This document shows positions 8,343 through 17,020 of a stretch of DNA of 31,619 bases, piece by piece. The notes under the pieces were generated by a model that saw only the letters and a program-made list of their open reading frames with translations, had not been told where the DNA came from and searched no databases. Where the stretch lies: assembly GCA_964342485.1 (NCBI GenBank), contig CAYFFO010000025.1, forward strand, positions 1 through 31,619, in the 5' to 3' direction. Position 1 is the stretch's first letter; each line of letters starts with the position of its first letter. Source of the DNA: CAYFFO01 sp964342485 (GTDB lineage: Bacteria > Chloroflexota > Dehalococcoidia > Lucifugimonadales > CAJWER01). The position numbers were made by a program, and so were the translations under genes.

Positions 8343-10121
8343 TCAAACACCCAAAACTCGACCATATAAACCATAAGTAGGGAAACCATCACTAACTACA
8401 AGGTGACCATTTATAATTACATGTGATATACCCTCACTGTATTTATGAGGATTGTGTAACTCTGCTTTCGGTTTCAACTTATCCTTATCAAATATAACTA
8501 AATCTGCTTTGGCTCCTTCAAATACAACACCTCGATCATTTAAACCTAAAATTTTTGCAGGTAAGGATGTAGATGAACGAATAGCATGAGCCATTGAAAT
8601 AGTTTTCTTTTTGATAGCATAGTTATACAACTTTGTTGCAAAAGTAGCATAAGAACGGACAGATTGAGGAACTCCAAGCTTGCCTTGACTCATACCAAAA
8701 TAAGGATAATCTCCATCACTTCCTGTAGCTACAAAATCTTTCTGCATCGCATATTCTAAATCATCTTCTGAATGTAAAACCACGATAGCCATAGCACCTT
8801 CTAAACCCAACCTTATTGCTGATTCTGTTTCCGATTGACCCAATTTTAAGGCAGCTTCCTTCAAACTTAAAAACTCTAAATCACTTCTAAGAGTGCCGTA
8901 TACCAACATATTCTCTGCACCACCATAAAATTCCAAATAATCGGCGACCTTGGTCCGAATAATTTGTCTGTCTTTATGATTATCATCAAAAAAAGATACG
9001 AAACGAGAACGTAATTCTGGATTACCAGGTCCTTGATGCGTACCAAACCAAGAGCTCGCGGCCAACAAACTATCTTCTTTTACTGGCATTAGTCGGCTTA
9101 ATGAATCGGCTATAGAATTCTGCAATAATTCTGGTCTATCACCCCAAAAACTTACCTCATCGGGTAAAGCTGAATATCCAAGCAAATGGTTCCTTAGATT
9201 AATTTGAGATTCAGTTGACAAAGTATGTATTATCCCCGATATAGATCTCGCCCTTTTCTCTATCTCATCTTTTGGGTCATGAAATATATCAACAGGGAGT
9301 AATGGAACAGGACCTCCGTGAACAAACGGGTACTGATCTGCATATACAGGTATCCCTCTCAGTCTTGCTTTTGCTATTAGGTCGGTTGCCTCACGTAATT
9401 TACCCCAATTTCTACGGTATACACTTTTAAAGTGAGTGATAACTGTAGTAACCCTGGTCTGAGAACTAATCTCAATTGCTTCTTTCACTGCTTGGATTAA
9501 ATAGTCACCTTCATCTCGTATGTGAGTATGATAAATTCCTCCAAATCTGTCCACCTCCCTAACGATGTCTATTATTGTTTCAGTATCGAAATACCTATCT
9601 GGAGCAAAAACTAGACCAGATGATATCCCGATAGCGCCATCATTCATCGCATCTAACACTCGTTGCTTCATGTCTTCAATTTGTTCTACAGACGGTATAT
9701 CTTGATTTAAACCCATCACCTGTCTACGTACTTGGCCAAGCCCTACCATAAAACCTACATTAGTTCCAATACCATTACTAATTAGGTGTTTAGTCCATTT
9801 TTTAAATGAACTATGTATTGGCCAAGCACCATAACCATCAGCACCTCCCAAAACAGTCGTGACTCCCTGGGTTAAATAAGGCAAGCTTGAAGCAAGTTCC
9901 GGGTAAGGTAACCCACGCTCTGCGTGAGTATGCATATCTATTAAACCCGGCATCACTATTTTGCCAGCTGCATCAATAATGTTTTGGCAATTATTACTTT
10001 CCAAGCTATCTATTCGGGTAATAATATCGCTGTTTATCCCTATATCAGCATTGAAAGGTTCTGAACCGGTGCCGTCAAAAATCTTGCCGTTAATAATTAG
10101 TAGATCATGTTCCGATGACAC
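8343..10121 (-). CDS. N-acyl-D-amino-acid deacylase-like amidohydrolase
   Basis: A metal-dependent hydrolase of the amidohydrolase superfamily, closest in layout to D-aminoacylases, which remove acyl groups from N-acyl-D-amino acids. Visible motifs are the N-terminal beta-domain (LLIINGKIFDGTG), PGLIDMHTH (metal His64 and His66), YHTHIRDEGD, ITHFK, and ATGSDGDYP with the catalytic Asp. The cysteine that binds zinc in characterised D-aminoacylases (usually GNCG) is replaced: the segment here reads LGGADG, so metal site or substrate may differ. The 592 residues exceed the usual 480-530. The GTG start (10119-10121) has GGAGG upstream. It follows the other amidohydrolase by 46 bases, a likely two-gene operon. 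Exact substrate unknown. Confidence 0.75.
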   Translation of the reverse strand: MSSEHDLLIINGKIFDGTGSEPFNADIGINSDIITRIDSLESNNCQNIIDAAGKIVMPGLIDMHTHAERGLPYPELASSLPYLTQGVTTVLGGADGYGAWPIHSSFKKWTKHLISNGIGTNVGFMVGLGQVRRQVMGLNQDIPSVEQIEDMKQRVLDAMNDGAIGISSGLVFAPDRYFDTETIIDIVREVDRFGGIYHTHIRDEGDYLIQAVKEAIEISSQTRVTTVITHFKSVYRRNWGKLREATDLIAKARLRGIPVYADQYPFVHGGPVPLLPVDIFHDPKDEIEKRARSISGIIHTLSTESQINLRNHLLGYSALPDEVSFWGDRPELLQNSIADSLSRLMPVKEDSLLAASSWFGTHQGPGNPELRSRFVSFFDDNHKDRQIIRTKVADYLEFYGGAENMLVYGTLRSDLEFLSLKEAALKLGQSETESAIRLGLEGAMAIVVLHSEDDLEYAMQKDFVATGSDGDYPYFGMSQGKLGVPQSVRSYATFATKLYNYAIKKKTISMAHAIRSSTSLPAKILGLNDRGVVFEGAKADLVIFDKDKLKPKAELHNPHKYSEGISHVIINGHLVVSDGFPTYGLYGRVLGV

Positions 10122-10167
10122 TTTCCGCCTCCAATTTCCATAATGACTTAAATCTGAAATATTTCAT

Positions 10168-11424
10168 TCAATTCAAAAGTGAATTTTTATATTCAACGCC
10201 TTCTTGCATTATCATTCGAATTGTGGTCTTTTTAGACATTATTGATATGTCTTCAAGAGGATTGCCGTCCAATACAATCAAATCAGCATATTTTCCGACC
10301 TGTAAAGTACCCACGTCTGATTCAATACCTACACATTCCGATGCAACTCTTGTAGCTGACTCTATAGCCTGCATCGGAGTCATACCATTTTTGACCATCA
10401 AAACAAGTTCTTCCAGGTTTTTCCCATGAGGGGCAACTCCCGAATCGGTCCCAAAAGCTATCTTTACTCCAGATTCAACAGCTTGCTTAAAAGTAGTAGC
10501 GTGATCTTCTTGAATTTTTCGTGCTTTACGAAGAGATTGAGGCAGGACACTCCCTGGATCATCTCGATCCATCCTTTCGATCCATAAGGGAGGGACTAAA
10601 GTAGGAACCAAAAAGGTACCCCTGAGGTTCATTTCATCGATTACTTCCTCATTCAAGTAAACACCATGTTCTATAGATTTTACTCCACTCAATACCGCAT
10701 TTTTTATACCTTCAGTGCCCTGAGCATGTGCAGCACACGTTTTGCCCTGTGCTGCCGCCTCGTAAACCATCGTCTTTATTTCTTCAATCGTAAACTGTGT
10801 AGAGTGAGGTTCATCACTAGGAGAAAGCACGCCTCCAGTTGAACATAATTTGATAAAATCAGCCCCCGCTCTCAACACTTTACGAGTCACCTTCCTTACC
10901 TCATCCACTCCATCACAAACTGCTTTTGGCCAATCTAAGCTATTCCCAGTTGGCAATAAAGGATGCATATTACCAGAGGGCAATAAAAAATCTGTGTGCC
11001 CACCAGTCTGAGAAAGTACAGATACTGAAATTTTGGTCCTAGGAGCCTGAATAAGACCTTGCTCTATTGCCATTTTGAAACCTAGTGGAGTTCCTCCAGT
11101 ATCTCTGACCGACGTTATGCCGGCATCAAGAGTATCTCTGGCATTCTTTACAGCCCTGACTATGCGTAAACTTGGGGGATCCAATTCGAGTTCCTGTAAC
11201 GGTTTTAGATCCACAAAAAAATGAACATGGCAATCGATCATTCCCGGCATTAATGTGCGTCCCTCCAAATCAATTATGTCCTCGTATTTATTATTCCTAT
11301 AAGAATCACCAACGTAATCAATACGTCCATCTTGGCCAATACTAATGCTAGCGTTCTCAATTGGATCCCTTCCTGAACCATCTATTAAAAACCCGCCCTT
11401 TATTAATTTTGTTGAACCATGCAT
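10168..11424 (-). CDS. Imidazolonepropionase/prolidase-like amidohydrolase
   Basis: A 418-residue member of the amidohydrolase superfamily, in the branch that includes imidazolonepropionase-like enzymes and Xaa-Pro or Xaa-Arg dipeptidases. It has an N-terminal beta-sandwich, GMIDCHVHF with metal His66 and His68, a DFIKL segment with the probable bridging lysine, AHAQG and IEHG carrying further metal histidines, and FGTDSG with the catalytic Asp. The C-terminal GKYADLIVLDGNP is typical. No signal peptide is seen, so it is probably cytoplasmic. It is first in the minus-strand pair with the D-aminoacylase-like gene, which suggests turnover of small peptides or acylated amino acids. Substrate cannot be read from sequence. 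Confidence 0.8.
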   Translation of the reverse strand: MHGSTKLIKGGFLIDGSGRDPIENASISIGQDGRIDYVGDSYRNNKYEDIIDLEGRTLMPGMIDCHVHFFVDLKPLQELELDPPSLRIVRAVKNARDTLDAGITSVRDTGGTPLGFKMAIEQGLIQAPRTKISVSVLSQTGGHTDFLLPSGNMHPLLPTGNSLDWPKAVCDGVDEVRKVTRKVLRAGADFIKLCSTGGVLSPSDEPHSTQFTIEEIKTMVYEAAAQGKTCAAHAQGTEGIKNAVLSGVKSIEHGVYLNEEVIDEMNLRGTFLVPTLVPPLWIERMDRDDPGSVLPQSLRKARKIQEDHATTFKQAVESGVKIAFGTDSGVAPHGKNLEELVLMVKNGMTPMQAIESATRVASECVGIESDVGTLQVGKYADLIVLDGNPLEDISIMSKKTTIRMIMQEGVEYKNSLLN

Positions 11425-11460
11425 GATTTAATTTGATCCTGTCCCTTTCTATAAATATAG

Positions 11461-11492
11461 ATATGCCCACAACATATATGTGTTGCGCATAT
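11461..11492. promoter_or_regulatory. Imperfect 32-bp palindrome, candidate operator between divergent operons
   Basis: ATATGC at one end pairs with GCATAT at the other around a central ACATATATGT core; 13 of 16 symmetric base pairs match. It lies in the 128-bp divergent region between the amidohydrolase pair (minus) and the threonine aldolase run (plus), and its right arm covers the -35 of the plus-strand promoter. A dimeric repressor binding here could control both operons. No regulator gene is in view. Confidence 0.45.
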
Positions 11493-11512
11493 TAACACTA
11501 CAAAACTATAAT
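11483..11512 (+). promoter_or_regulatory. Promoter of the threonine aldolase gene cluster
   Basis: TTGCGC (11483-11488) and a perfect TATAAT (11507-11512) are 18 bp apart. Initiation near 11519 would give a leader of about 34 bases before the GTG start, with AAAGGAG at 11540-11546. The -35 overlaps the palindrome at 11461-11492. Confidence 0.55.
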
Positions 11513-11552
11513 CCAACAATACGGATGTCTTTTATGAACAAAGGAGTTATTT

Positions 11553-12620
11553 GTGCGAGGCATAGATCTAAGAAGTGACACGGTAACTGAACCAACAAGT
11601 CAGATGAGAATAGCGATGTCCCAAGCTGAAGTTGGAGACGACGGCTTAGATGGGGATCCAACAACTCAAAAATTGGAAGAATTGGCTGCGGAACTTACTG
11701 GTAAAGAAGCTGGGCTATTAGTAGCAAGTGGTTCTATGGGTAACCTTACCGCGGCATTATCACATGTTCCAGTAGGTAACACGATGTTTATAGGACAAAA
11801 ATCTCACATGGCATGGAGTGTTGATCAGGCACATGGTCATCCCACTTATGGGCAAATCGATGTAGAAACCCTAGAAGAAAAAGACGGTACTTTAGCAATC
11901 GAACAAATTGAAAACCTTGCAAAAATCAAAGAGGACGCAGGACACAAGGTAAGTATGATCTCTGTAGAAAATACACACAATCAAACCAACGGCCTCCCAA
12001 TCGATTTACCCTATATGACTTCGTTATACAAATCTTTAAACCTCATGAAGGCTAAGCTACATGTCGATGGAGCTCGACTTTTTAACGCAGCGGTCGCACT
12101 AGAAACACCGGCGTACGAACTTGTGAATTTAGCTGACTCGGTTTCTTTCTGTCTGTCTAAAGGACTAGCGTGTCCTATAGGGTCAATAGTCTGCGGTAGC
12201 AAAGATTTTGTATCAGAAGCACGTAAGCAACGAAAGATAGTCGGCGGTGAAATGCGTCAAACCGGTATAATAGCTGCCGCCGGAATAGTATCACTGGAAA
12301 CTATGATTGATAGATTAGCTGATGACCACGACAACGCTAAATATCTGGCAACGGGCCTTGCTGAAATTAAAGGTGTATTAATAAATCCAGAAGATATAAA
12401 AACCAATATTGTGTTCTTTGAAAGTAAAACCAAACCGGCCGTTGAAATACAAAAAGAGCTCGAAGATGCCAACATACATTGTTTTGCTTTTGACAACGAT
12501 GTACCACATCGAAAAGGACATATCCGTATGGTAACTCACTATCAAATTTCTAAAGGTGATATTGATACTACATTGCTCACACTATCCAATATCATGAAAA
12601 ATGGAGGAATTAGTGGATAG
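11553..12620 (+). CDS. Low-specificity threonine aldolase family, PLP enzyme
   Basis: The family cleaves beta-hydroxy-amino acids such as L-threonine or L-allo-threonine to glycine and an aldehyde. The 355-residue product has the typical N-terminus IDLRSDTVTEPT, the cofactor-contact segment SGSMGNL, HVDGARLFNA with the Asp that holds the pyridine nitrogen, and the PLP lysine in CLSKGLACPIGS (about Lys203). It starts with GTG at 11553, six bases after AAAGGAG. The thiolase start lies inside its last codons, so the two are coupled. Stereospecificity cannot be predicted. Related beta-eliminating or phenylserine aldolase activity is possible. Confidence 0.88.
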   Translation: MRGIDLRSDTVTEPTSQMRIAMSQAEVGDDGLDGDPTTQKLEELAAELTGKEAGLLVASGSMGNLTAALSHVPVGNTMFIGQKSHMAWSVDQAHGHPTYGQIDVETLEEKDGTLAIEQIENLAKIKEDAGHKVSMISVENTHNQTNGLPIDLPYMTSLYKSLNLMKAKLHVDGARLFNAAVALETPAYELVNLADSVSFCLSKGLACPIGSIVCGSKDFVSEARKQRKIVGGEMRQTGIIAAAGIVSLETMIDRLADDHDNAKYLATGLAEIKGVLINPEDIKTNIVFFESKTKPAVEIQKELEDANIHCFAFDNDVPHRKGHIRMVTHYQISKGDIDTTLLTLSNIMKNGGISG

Positions 12621-13797
12621 CAATAAAACAGTAATACTTTCTGGAGCTCGCACCCCTATAGGAAAACTTGGAGGAACACTATCATCTATACCGGCTCCTG
12701 AACTAGGTTCAATAGCAATCAAAGCAGCTATCGGCAAAGCCAAATTGGATGCTGCTCAAATAGACTACACAATTATGGGAAATGTACTCTCATCAGGACT
12801 AGGACAAGCTCCAGCACGACAAGCTGCGATTTCAGCTGGAATTTCCAATAACAAATCTGCTCTGACTGTGAATAAAGTATGTGCATCAGGGATTATGTCA
12901 ATCATACTGGCTACTTTGATGATCAGAGCTGGTGACGCAGATATAGTCGTGGCAGGCGGGATGGAAAATATGAGCCTATCACCACACCTCCTGCCTAATA
13001 GTAGAACTGGAAAACGTGCCGGGCAATGGAAAATGCTAGATTCTATGATTCACGACGGCCTCTGGTGCTGCTTCAATGACACTCACATGGGTAGCCTCGC
13101 TGAAAACACGGCAAATAAATTCAAGGTGACTCGTAAAGAACAGGATGAATTTGCCTTGAAAAGCAACCAGAGAGCAATCAAAGCAATCGAGAATGGTGCT
13201 TTTAGCGATGAAATATGCCCTGTAACCATTAATACCAAAAAAGGCAGTCATCAAATTTATAGAGACGAGGGACCACGTGAAGACTCTAGTTTAGAAACCT
13301 TGTCTAAACTTTCAACAGCTTTCCCTCCTTACGATTCTGTAACATCGGGTAATTCCTCTCAGATTTCAGACGGGGCTGCAGCTGTCATTGTTACAAGTCA
13401 GGATATTGCTAAATATGCCGGCCTTAAGGTGCAGGCTACGATTGAAGATTATACTTACATCGCAAACAGCCCGGCAGAGATATTTGAAGCTCCATCCTTA
13501 GCAATCCAAAAACTGCTCGATCGTTCCAAGATGACCTTAACTGATATAGGCCTGTTAGAAATAAACGAAGCATTTGCAGCTCAGGTAGTTGCAAATACCA
13601 ATTCTCTGAAATTAGACCTTGACAAGGTGAATATCAACGGTGGAGCTGTTGCACTAGGCCATCCTATTGGTGCCAGTGGAAGCCGTATATTAGTCACACT
13701 AATTAACTCCATGCAGCGAACAAACTTGGAGAATGGGATAGCAACCTTATGCCATGGTGGTGGTGGAGCAGTTGGGATTCGAATTTCAATAGATTAA
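12613..13797 (+). CDS. Thiolase (acetyl-CoA C-acyltransferase family)
   Basis: Thiolases condense acyl-CoAs or cleave 3-ketoacyl-CoA with CoA. All catalytic positions are visible: nucleophilic Cys near residue 90 (NKVCASG), His near 350 (LGHPIGASG) and the second Cys near 380 (LCHGGGG, where most relatives read CIGGG). The GTG at 12613 is preferred because GGAGG sits five bases before it. The ATG at 12601 has no ribosome-binding site and would add four residues. The chosen start overlaps the threonine aldolase end by eight bases. Product length is 394 residues, standard for degradative or biosynthetic thiolases; the direction in vivo is unknown. Confidence 0.9.
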   Translation: MDSNKTVILSGARTPIGKLGGTLSSIPAPELGSIAIKAAIGKAKLDAAQIDYTIMGNVLSSGLGQAPARQAAISAGISNNKSALTVNKVCASGIMSIILATLMIRAGDADIVVAGGMENMSLSPHLLPNSRTGKRAGQWKMLDSMIHDGLWCCFNDTHMGSLAENTANKFKVTRKEQDEFALKSNQRAIKAIENGAFSDEICPVTINTKKGSHQIYRDEGPREDSSLETLSKLSTAFPPYDSVTSGNSSQISDGAAAVIVTSQDIAKYAGLKVQATIEDYTYIANSPAEIFEAPSLAIQKLLDRSKMTLTDIGLLEINEAFAAQVVANTNSLKLDLDKVNINGGAVALGHPIGASGSRILVTLINSMQRTNLENGIATLCHGGGGAVGIRISID

Positions 13798-13821
13798 CAA
13801 CCTAACCAGCATAGAAACATA

Positions 13822-14577
13822 ATGAAAGTATTAATTATAGGAGGGTCCGGAAAAGTTGGTACTTGGACGATACCCTATCTTAAAAAGCAATTTGAACTGA
13901 AAATTCTAGATGTGAACCCTCCAAAAGATGAAAGCATTGAATTTATTGAAGGATCATTGACAGATCCAACCTCAATCTCAAAAGCACTCGATGGAGTAGA
14001 TGTGTTCATCAATATGGTAATGAAAAACCCCACTGACCCTTTTTCCAATCGGGCTACAATTGAGGATGTTATAAATAATTACGAAGTTAACACTCTAGGT
14101 CTTCACCTGTTACTATATATTGCGCAATCTATGGGGATCACCAAGGGGGTTCATACAAGTACTTTTACCGTACATGCAAGAGACAGGAATAAATTCTCTT
14201 CAGAAGAGGAAATACCTCTAGACAATCCAGGTGTTTACGGGCTAACAAAAGGTATTGGCGAGAGGATATGCAGTTATTTCAGCAGAGAATACGGAATGTC
14301 AATTGCAGCGCTAAGAATAACCGGACCAAGAAATACCCAAGACTGGATTAAAGACAGGAATAAGCCTAAGGATAGCCCTGATCATTTATGGGTAACTGAG
14401 GAAAGTGATCTGGCTTCAGCATATTCAGCGGCCATAAATTTTGTTGAAAAACATACACATGGGTTCGAATCTTTTTTCATTGCCGGAGACGAAAATGAAG
14501 TAGAGATAAACTTAAGCAAGGCTAAATATTTATTAGGATGGACACCCAAAGCACACTTACACAATTTGTCAATCTGA
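13822..14577 (+). CDS. NAD-dependent epimerase/dehydratase family (extended SDR)
   Basis: A 251-residue Rossmann protein with the NAD(P)-binding motif GGSGKVG (about residues 7-13), an acidic residue after strand 2 (KILDVNP) that favours NAD, and the catalytic YGLTKG motif. It is shorter than most extended SDRs (300 or more), mainly in the C-terminal substrate domain. It follows the thiolase by 24 bases. The stop is TGA, and the frame beyond shows no conserved sequence, so this is a normal stop. The substrate is not recognisable; sugar or hydroxy-acid derivatives are both possible. Confidence 0.75.
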   Translation: MKVLIIGGSGKVGTWTIPYLKKQFELKILDVNPPKDESIEFIEGSLTDPTSISKALDGVDVFINMVMKNPTDPFSNRATIEDVINNYEVNTLGLHLLLYIAQSMGITKGVHTSTFTVHARDRNKFSSEEEIPLDNPGVYGLTKGIGERICSYFSREYGMSIAALRITGPRNTQDWIKDRNKPKDSPDHLWVTEESDLASAYSAAINFVEKHTHGFESFFIAGDENEVEINLSKAKYLLGWTPKAHLHNLSI

Positions 14578-14650
14578 ATACAATTTTTTTGCCACAAATA
14601 AAACAAGATATGACACAGTAATACAAATCAACCAAATTAATTTAGAAATC

Positions 14651-15664
14651 ATGAAAGCAGCTGTCTATAAAGGAAATCATAAACTTGTGGTGGAAAAGAT
14701 ACCAACACCTGCGCCTAAATCGAAACAAGTGTTGGTTAAAGTCAAATACTGTGCGATATGTGGCACTGACGTACATTCTTTTCTTTACGACGCTCCTCCT
14801 CCCGGGACAGTGATGGGGCATGAATATTGTGGGACCATAGCTAAAATAGGAACTGATATAACACGATGGAAAGTAGGAGATCGCGTGGTTGGAGGCGGTG
14901 GTAATGAACCTATAGATAAAACACCTGCTTTTAAAGCACCTCGATTCAACTACCGTACAATGGGATTCAACGCTAAGCCTATTCGGGCATATGCTGAATA
15001 TATCGTAATGGAAGAATGGGAACCTCTTCTAATACCAAATAATGTATCTGATGAAGAAGCAGCTTTATGTGAACCCATGGCAGTCGCTGTTCACGCCATA
15101 AAACGTTCGAGGCTAAAAATAGGCGATTCTGTAGTAGTTATTGGAGCAGGTCCAATTGGTTTGTTCTGCCTTCAGGTAGCAATAGCAGCTGGCGCAAAAT
15201 CGGTCACAGTAATTGAACCAAGTCAAGTTCGCAGAAAAGCAGCTCTTCAACTGGGGGCTAGAGCCGTACTAGAACCAAACTCTGATTTAATAGAAAGAGT
15301 GCTCGCTCAAACGGACGGCATAGGACCAAATATAGTTTTTGAATGTGCAGGAGCAGCCAAAACTCTCGACCAAGCTATGAATATAGTCCGCCGAGACGGT
15401 CAGGTTATGTTGGTCGCTCTGGCATGGGAACCTACCCCATTACTACCCGTAGATTGGATTGCAAGAGAAATAAATCTTGAAACTACATTCTCTAGCACAT
15501 CAAATGATTGGAAAATAGCTTTGAACCTTATCGAAAATGGAAAGATAATAACTAAACCAATGCTTCCAGATACTAGTTTTGTCCACATTGATAACATTCA
15601 ACAAGCATTCGAAGACTTGGTGAATCCTTCCTCCCAACTTCAAATGGTCGTACGATTTTATTAG
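14651..15664 (+). CDS. Zinc-type medium-chain alcohol/polyol dehydrogenase
   Basis: An NAD(P)-dependent medium-chain dehydrogenase of 337 residues. The catalytic-zinc side is intact: Cys37 in CAICGTD, His57-Glu58 in GHEYCG, and the Glu of LCEPMAV. The cofactor loop is GAGPIGLF. The structural-zinc lobe that normally follows GDRV with four cysteines is missing; instead the segment reads VVGGGGNEP and contains no Cys. This resembles sub-groups such as some sorbitol or sugar dehydrogenases that lack structural zinc. It sits between an epimerase and a peptidase in the same direction. Threonine or sugar dehydrogenase activity is possible but not shown. Confidence 0.82.
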   Translation: MKAAVYKGNHKLVVEKIPTPAPKSKQVLVKVKYCAICGTDVHSFLYDAPPPGTVMGHEYCGTIAKIGTDITRWKVGDRVVGGGGNEPIDKTPAFKAPRFNYRTMGFNAKPIRAYAEYIVMEEWEPLLIPNNVSDEEAALCEPMAVAVHAIKRSRLKIGDSVVVIGAGPIGLFCLQVAIAAGAKSVTVIEPSQVRRKAALQLGARAVLEPNSDLIERVLAQTDGIGPNIVFECAGAAKTLDQAMNIVRRDGQVMLVALAWEPTPLLPVDWIAREINLETTFSSTSNDWKIALNLIENGKIITKPMLPDTSFVHIDNIQQAFEDLVNPSSQLQMVVRFY

Positions 15665-15748
15665 TAATCTTAATAATGGCATGGGGCATAAATAACGCCT
15701 CAAATCCAAGATTATAGTGATATATATTAACCAAATCCGTTAATTAAA

Positions 15749-16920
15749 ATGCAAAAACAACCAGACAGACTCATAAATCAGAAACGTGCGACAGATATAA
15801 TGTTAAATAGCGATATTGACATTATTATAGGAACTGGATACGTGAATTATGGATACATATCCGGATACTTCACACACTTTGGCCGAGATTACCCTGGCCC
15901 TCTTTACAATGGACTCCCATTGGTAAGATTTGCTGGTATGCCATGTGATAAAAACATACCACCATTCTTGGTCACGTACCCAGGTGAGGAAGGGGATATT
16001 CATGTTCAGAAAACTTTAATAGAGGATAAACATTTCTGGGGACCAAAATACAAAGCTCCAGGCAGAAACTCAAAAATGACAGTTGCAGAAGATCCATATC
16101 AAAGTCTTAAAGAGGCTTTGGAAGAACGAGGCCTATCTCAAAGTAATATAGGCTTGAGCATGTCTGAATTAAATATAGAAACCCTTAAAAACATCCGAAA
16201 ATGTTTACCTGATGCAACCCTGGTTGACGGATCTAAACATTTCAATGAAATACGTATGATTAAAACCTCTGAGGAAATACGTCGCATCCGCCTTGCAGTA
16301 AATGGAGCTGAACGAGGCCATAAAGCAGTTCAAAATAACTTAAAACCAGGAATGTCGCAATTGGAACTGTCGGCAATTGTGAAACGGGCAGTAATTGACG
16401 ACAATACAGATAGGTATATAATTCATGTCAGCTCTGGCAAATATGGCTCTTTCGTATTAGCACCGAGCGAAGATATTATCTCCAAAAATACTATTGTATC
16501 TGTAGATGTTGGATCACTTTATCGAGACTACTGTGGAGATATGTTTCGGGTCTACGCTTTGGGTAAAGCACCCAAACAGGCCCTAGAAATACATTCAAAG
16601 CTAGATGAGGTTAACGCGATATTACTGAAGTCTCTTAAACCCGGAATTTTAGCATCTGATCTCTATAATCTAGGACGATTAGAGATGGAAAAGAGAGGTC
16701 TTGAACTAGCCTTAGATTTTGTAGGACACAGCTTAGGTATAGATGTTCACGAACCTCCATATTTGGTTGCCAATGATCATACGATTTTAGAATCGAACAT
16801 GATAATTGTTTTAGAAGTGGCAACACGTATCGAAAATATAGGCCATCTTTGCGCTGAGATAACTTGCCTTATTACCAATCAAGGTTGCGAAGTATTAAAC
16901 ACAATCCCATATTCAATCAC
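15749..16920 (+). CDS. M24 family metallopeptidase, Xaa-Pro aminopeptidase/creatinase-like (3' end lost in gap)
   Basis: A pita-bread-fold enzyme: creatinase N-domain (about 1-175) followed by the M24 catalytic domain. All five metal ligands are seen: Asp253 (SVDVGS), Asp264 (CGDMFR), His327 (VGHSLG), Glu356 (LEVATR) and Glu370 (CAEITC). The visible 390 codons end at PYSI, just past the last ligand, so probably only a few residues lie in the N run. Family members remove N-terminal residues before proline, or act on creatine-like substrates. It is the last visible gene of the plus-strand run started by threonine aldolase, consistent with peptide or amino-acid catabolism. Confidence 0.85.
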
Positions 16921-17020
16921 NNNNNNNNNNNNNNNNNNNNNNNNNNNNNNNNNNNNNNNNNNNNNNNNNNNNNNNNNNNNNNNNNNNNNNNNNNNNNNNN
17001 NNNNNNNNNNNNNNNNNNNN
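16921..17020. other. Assembly gap (100 N)
   Basis: A run of exactly 100 N, the standard placeholder for a gap of unknown length. It interrupts the end of the M24 peptidase (plus) and the end of the MFS transporter (minus), which meet here tail to tail. Any translation across it is meaningless. Confidence 0.98.

Noticed and set aside
14575..14577. Second candidate Sec UGA at the end of the epimerase
   Set aside because: The frame after it is short, has no family similarity and no hairpin; it is a normal stop.
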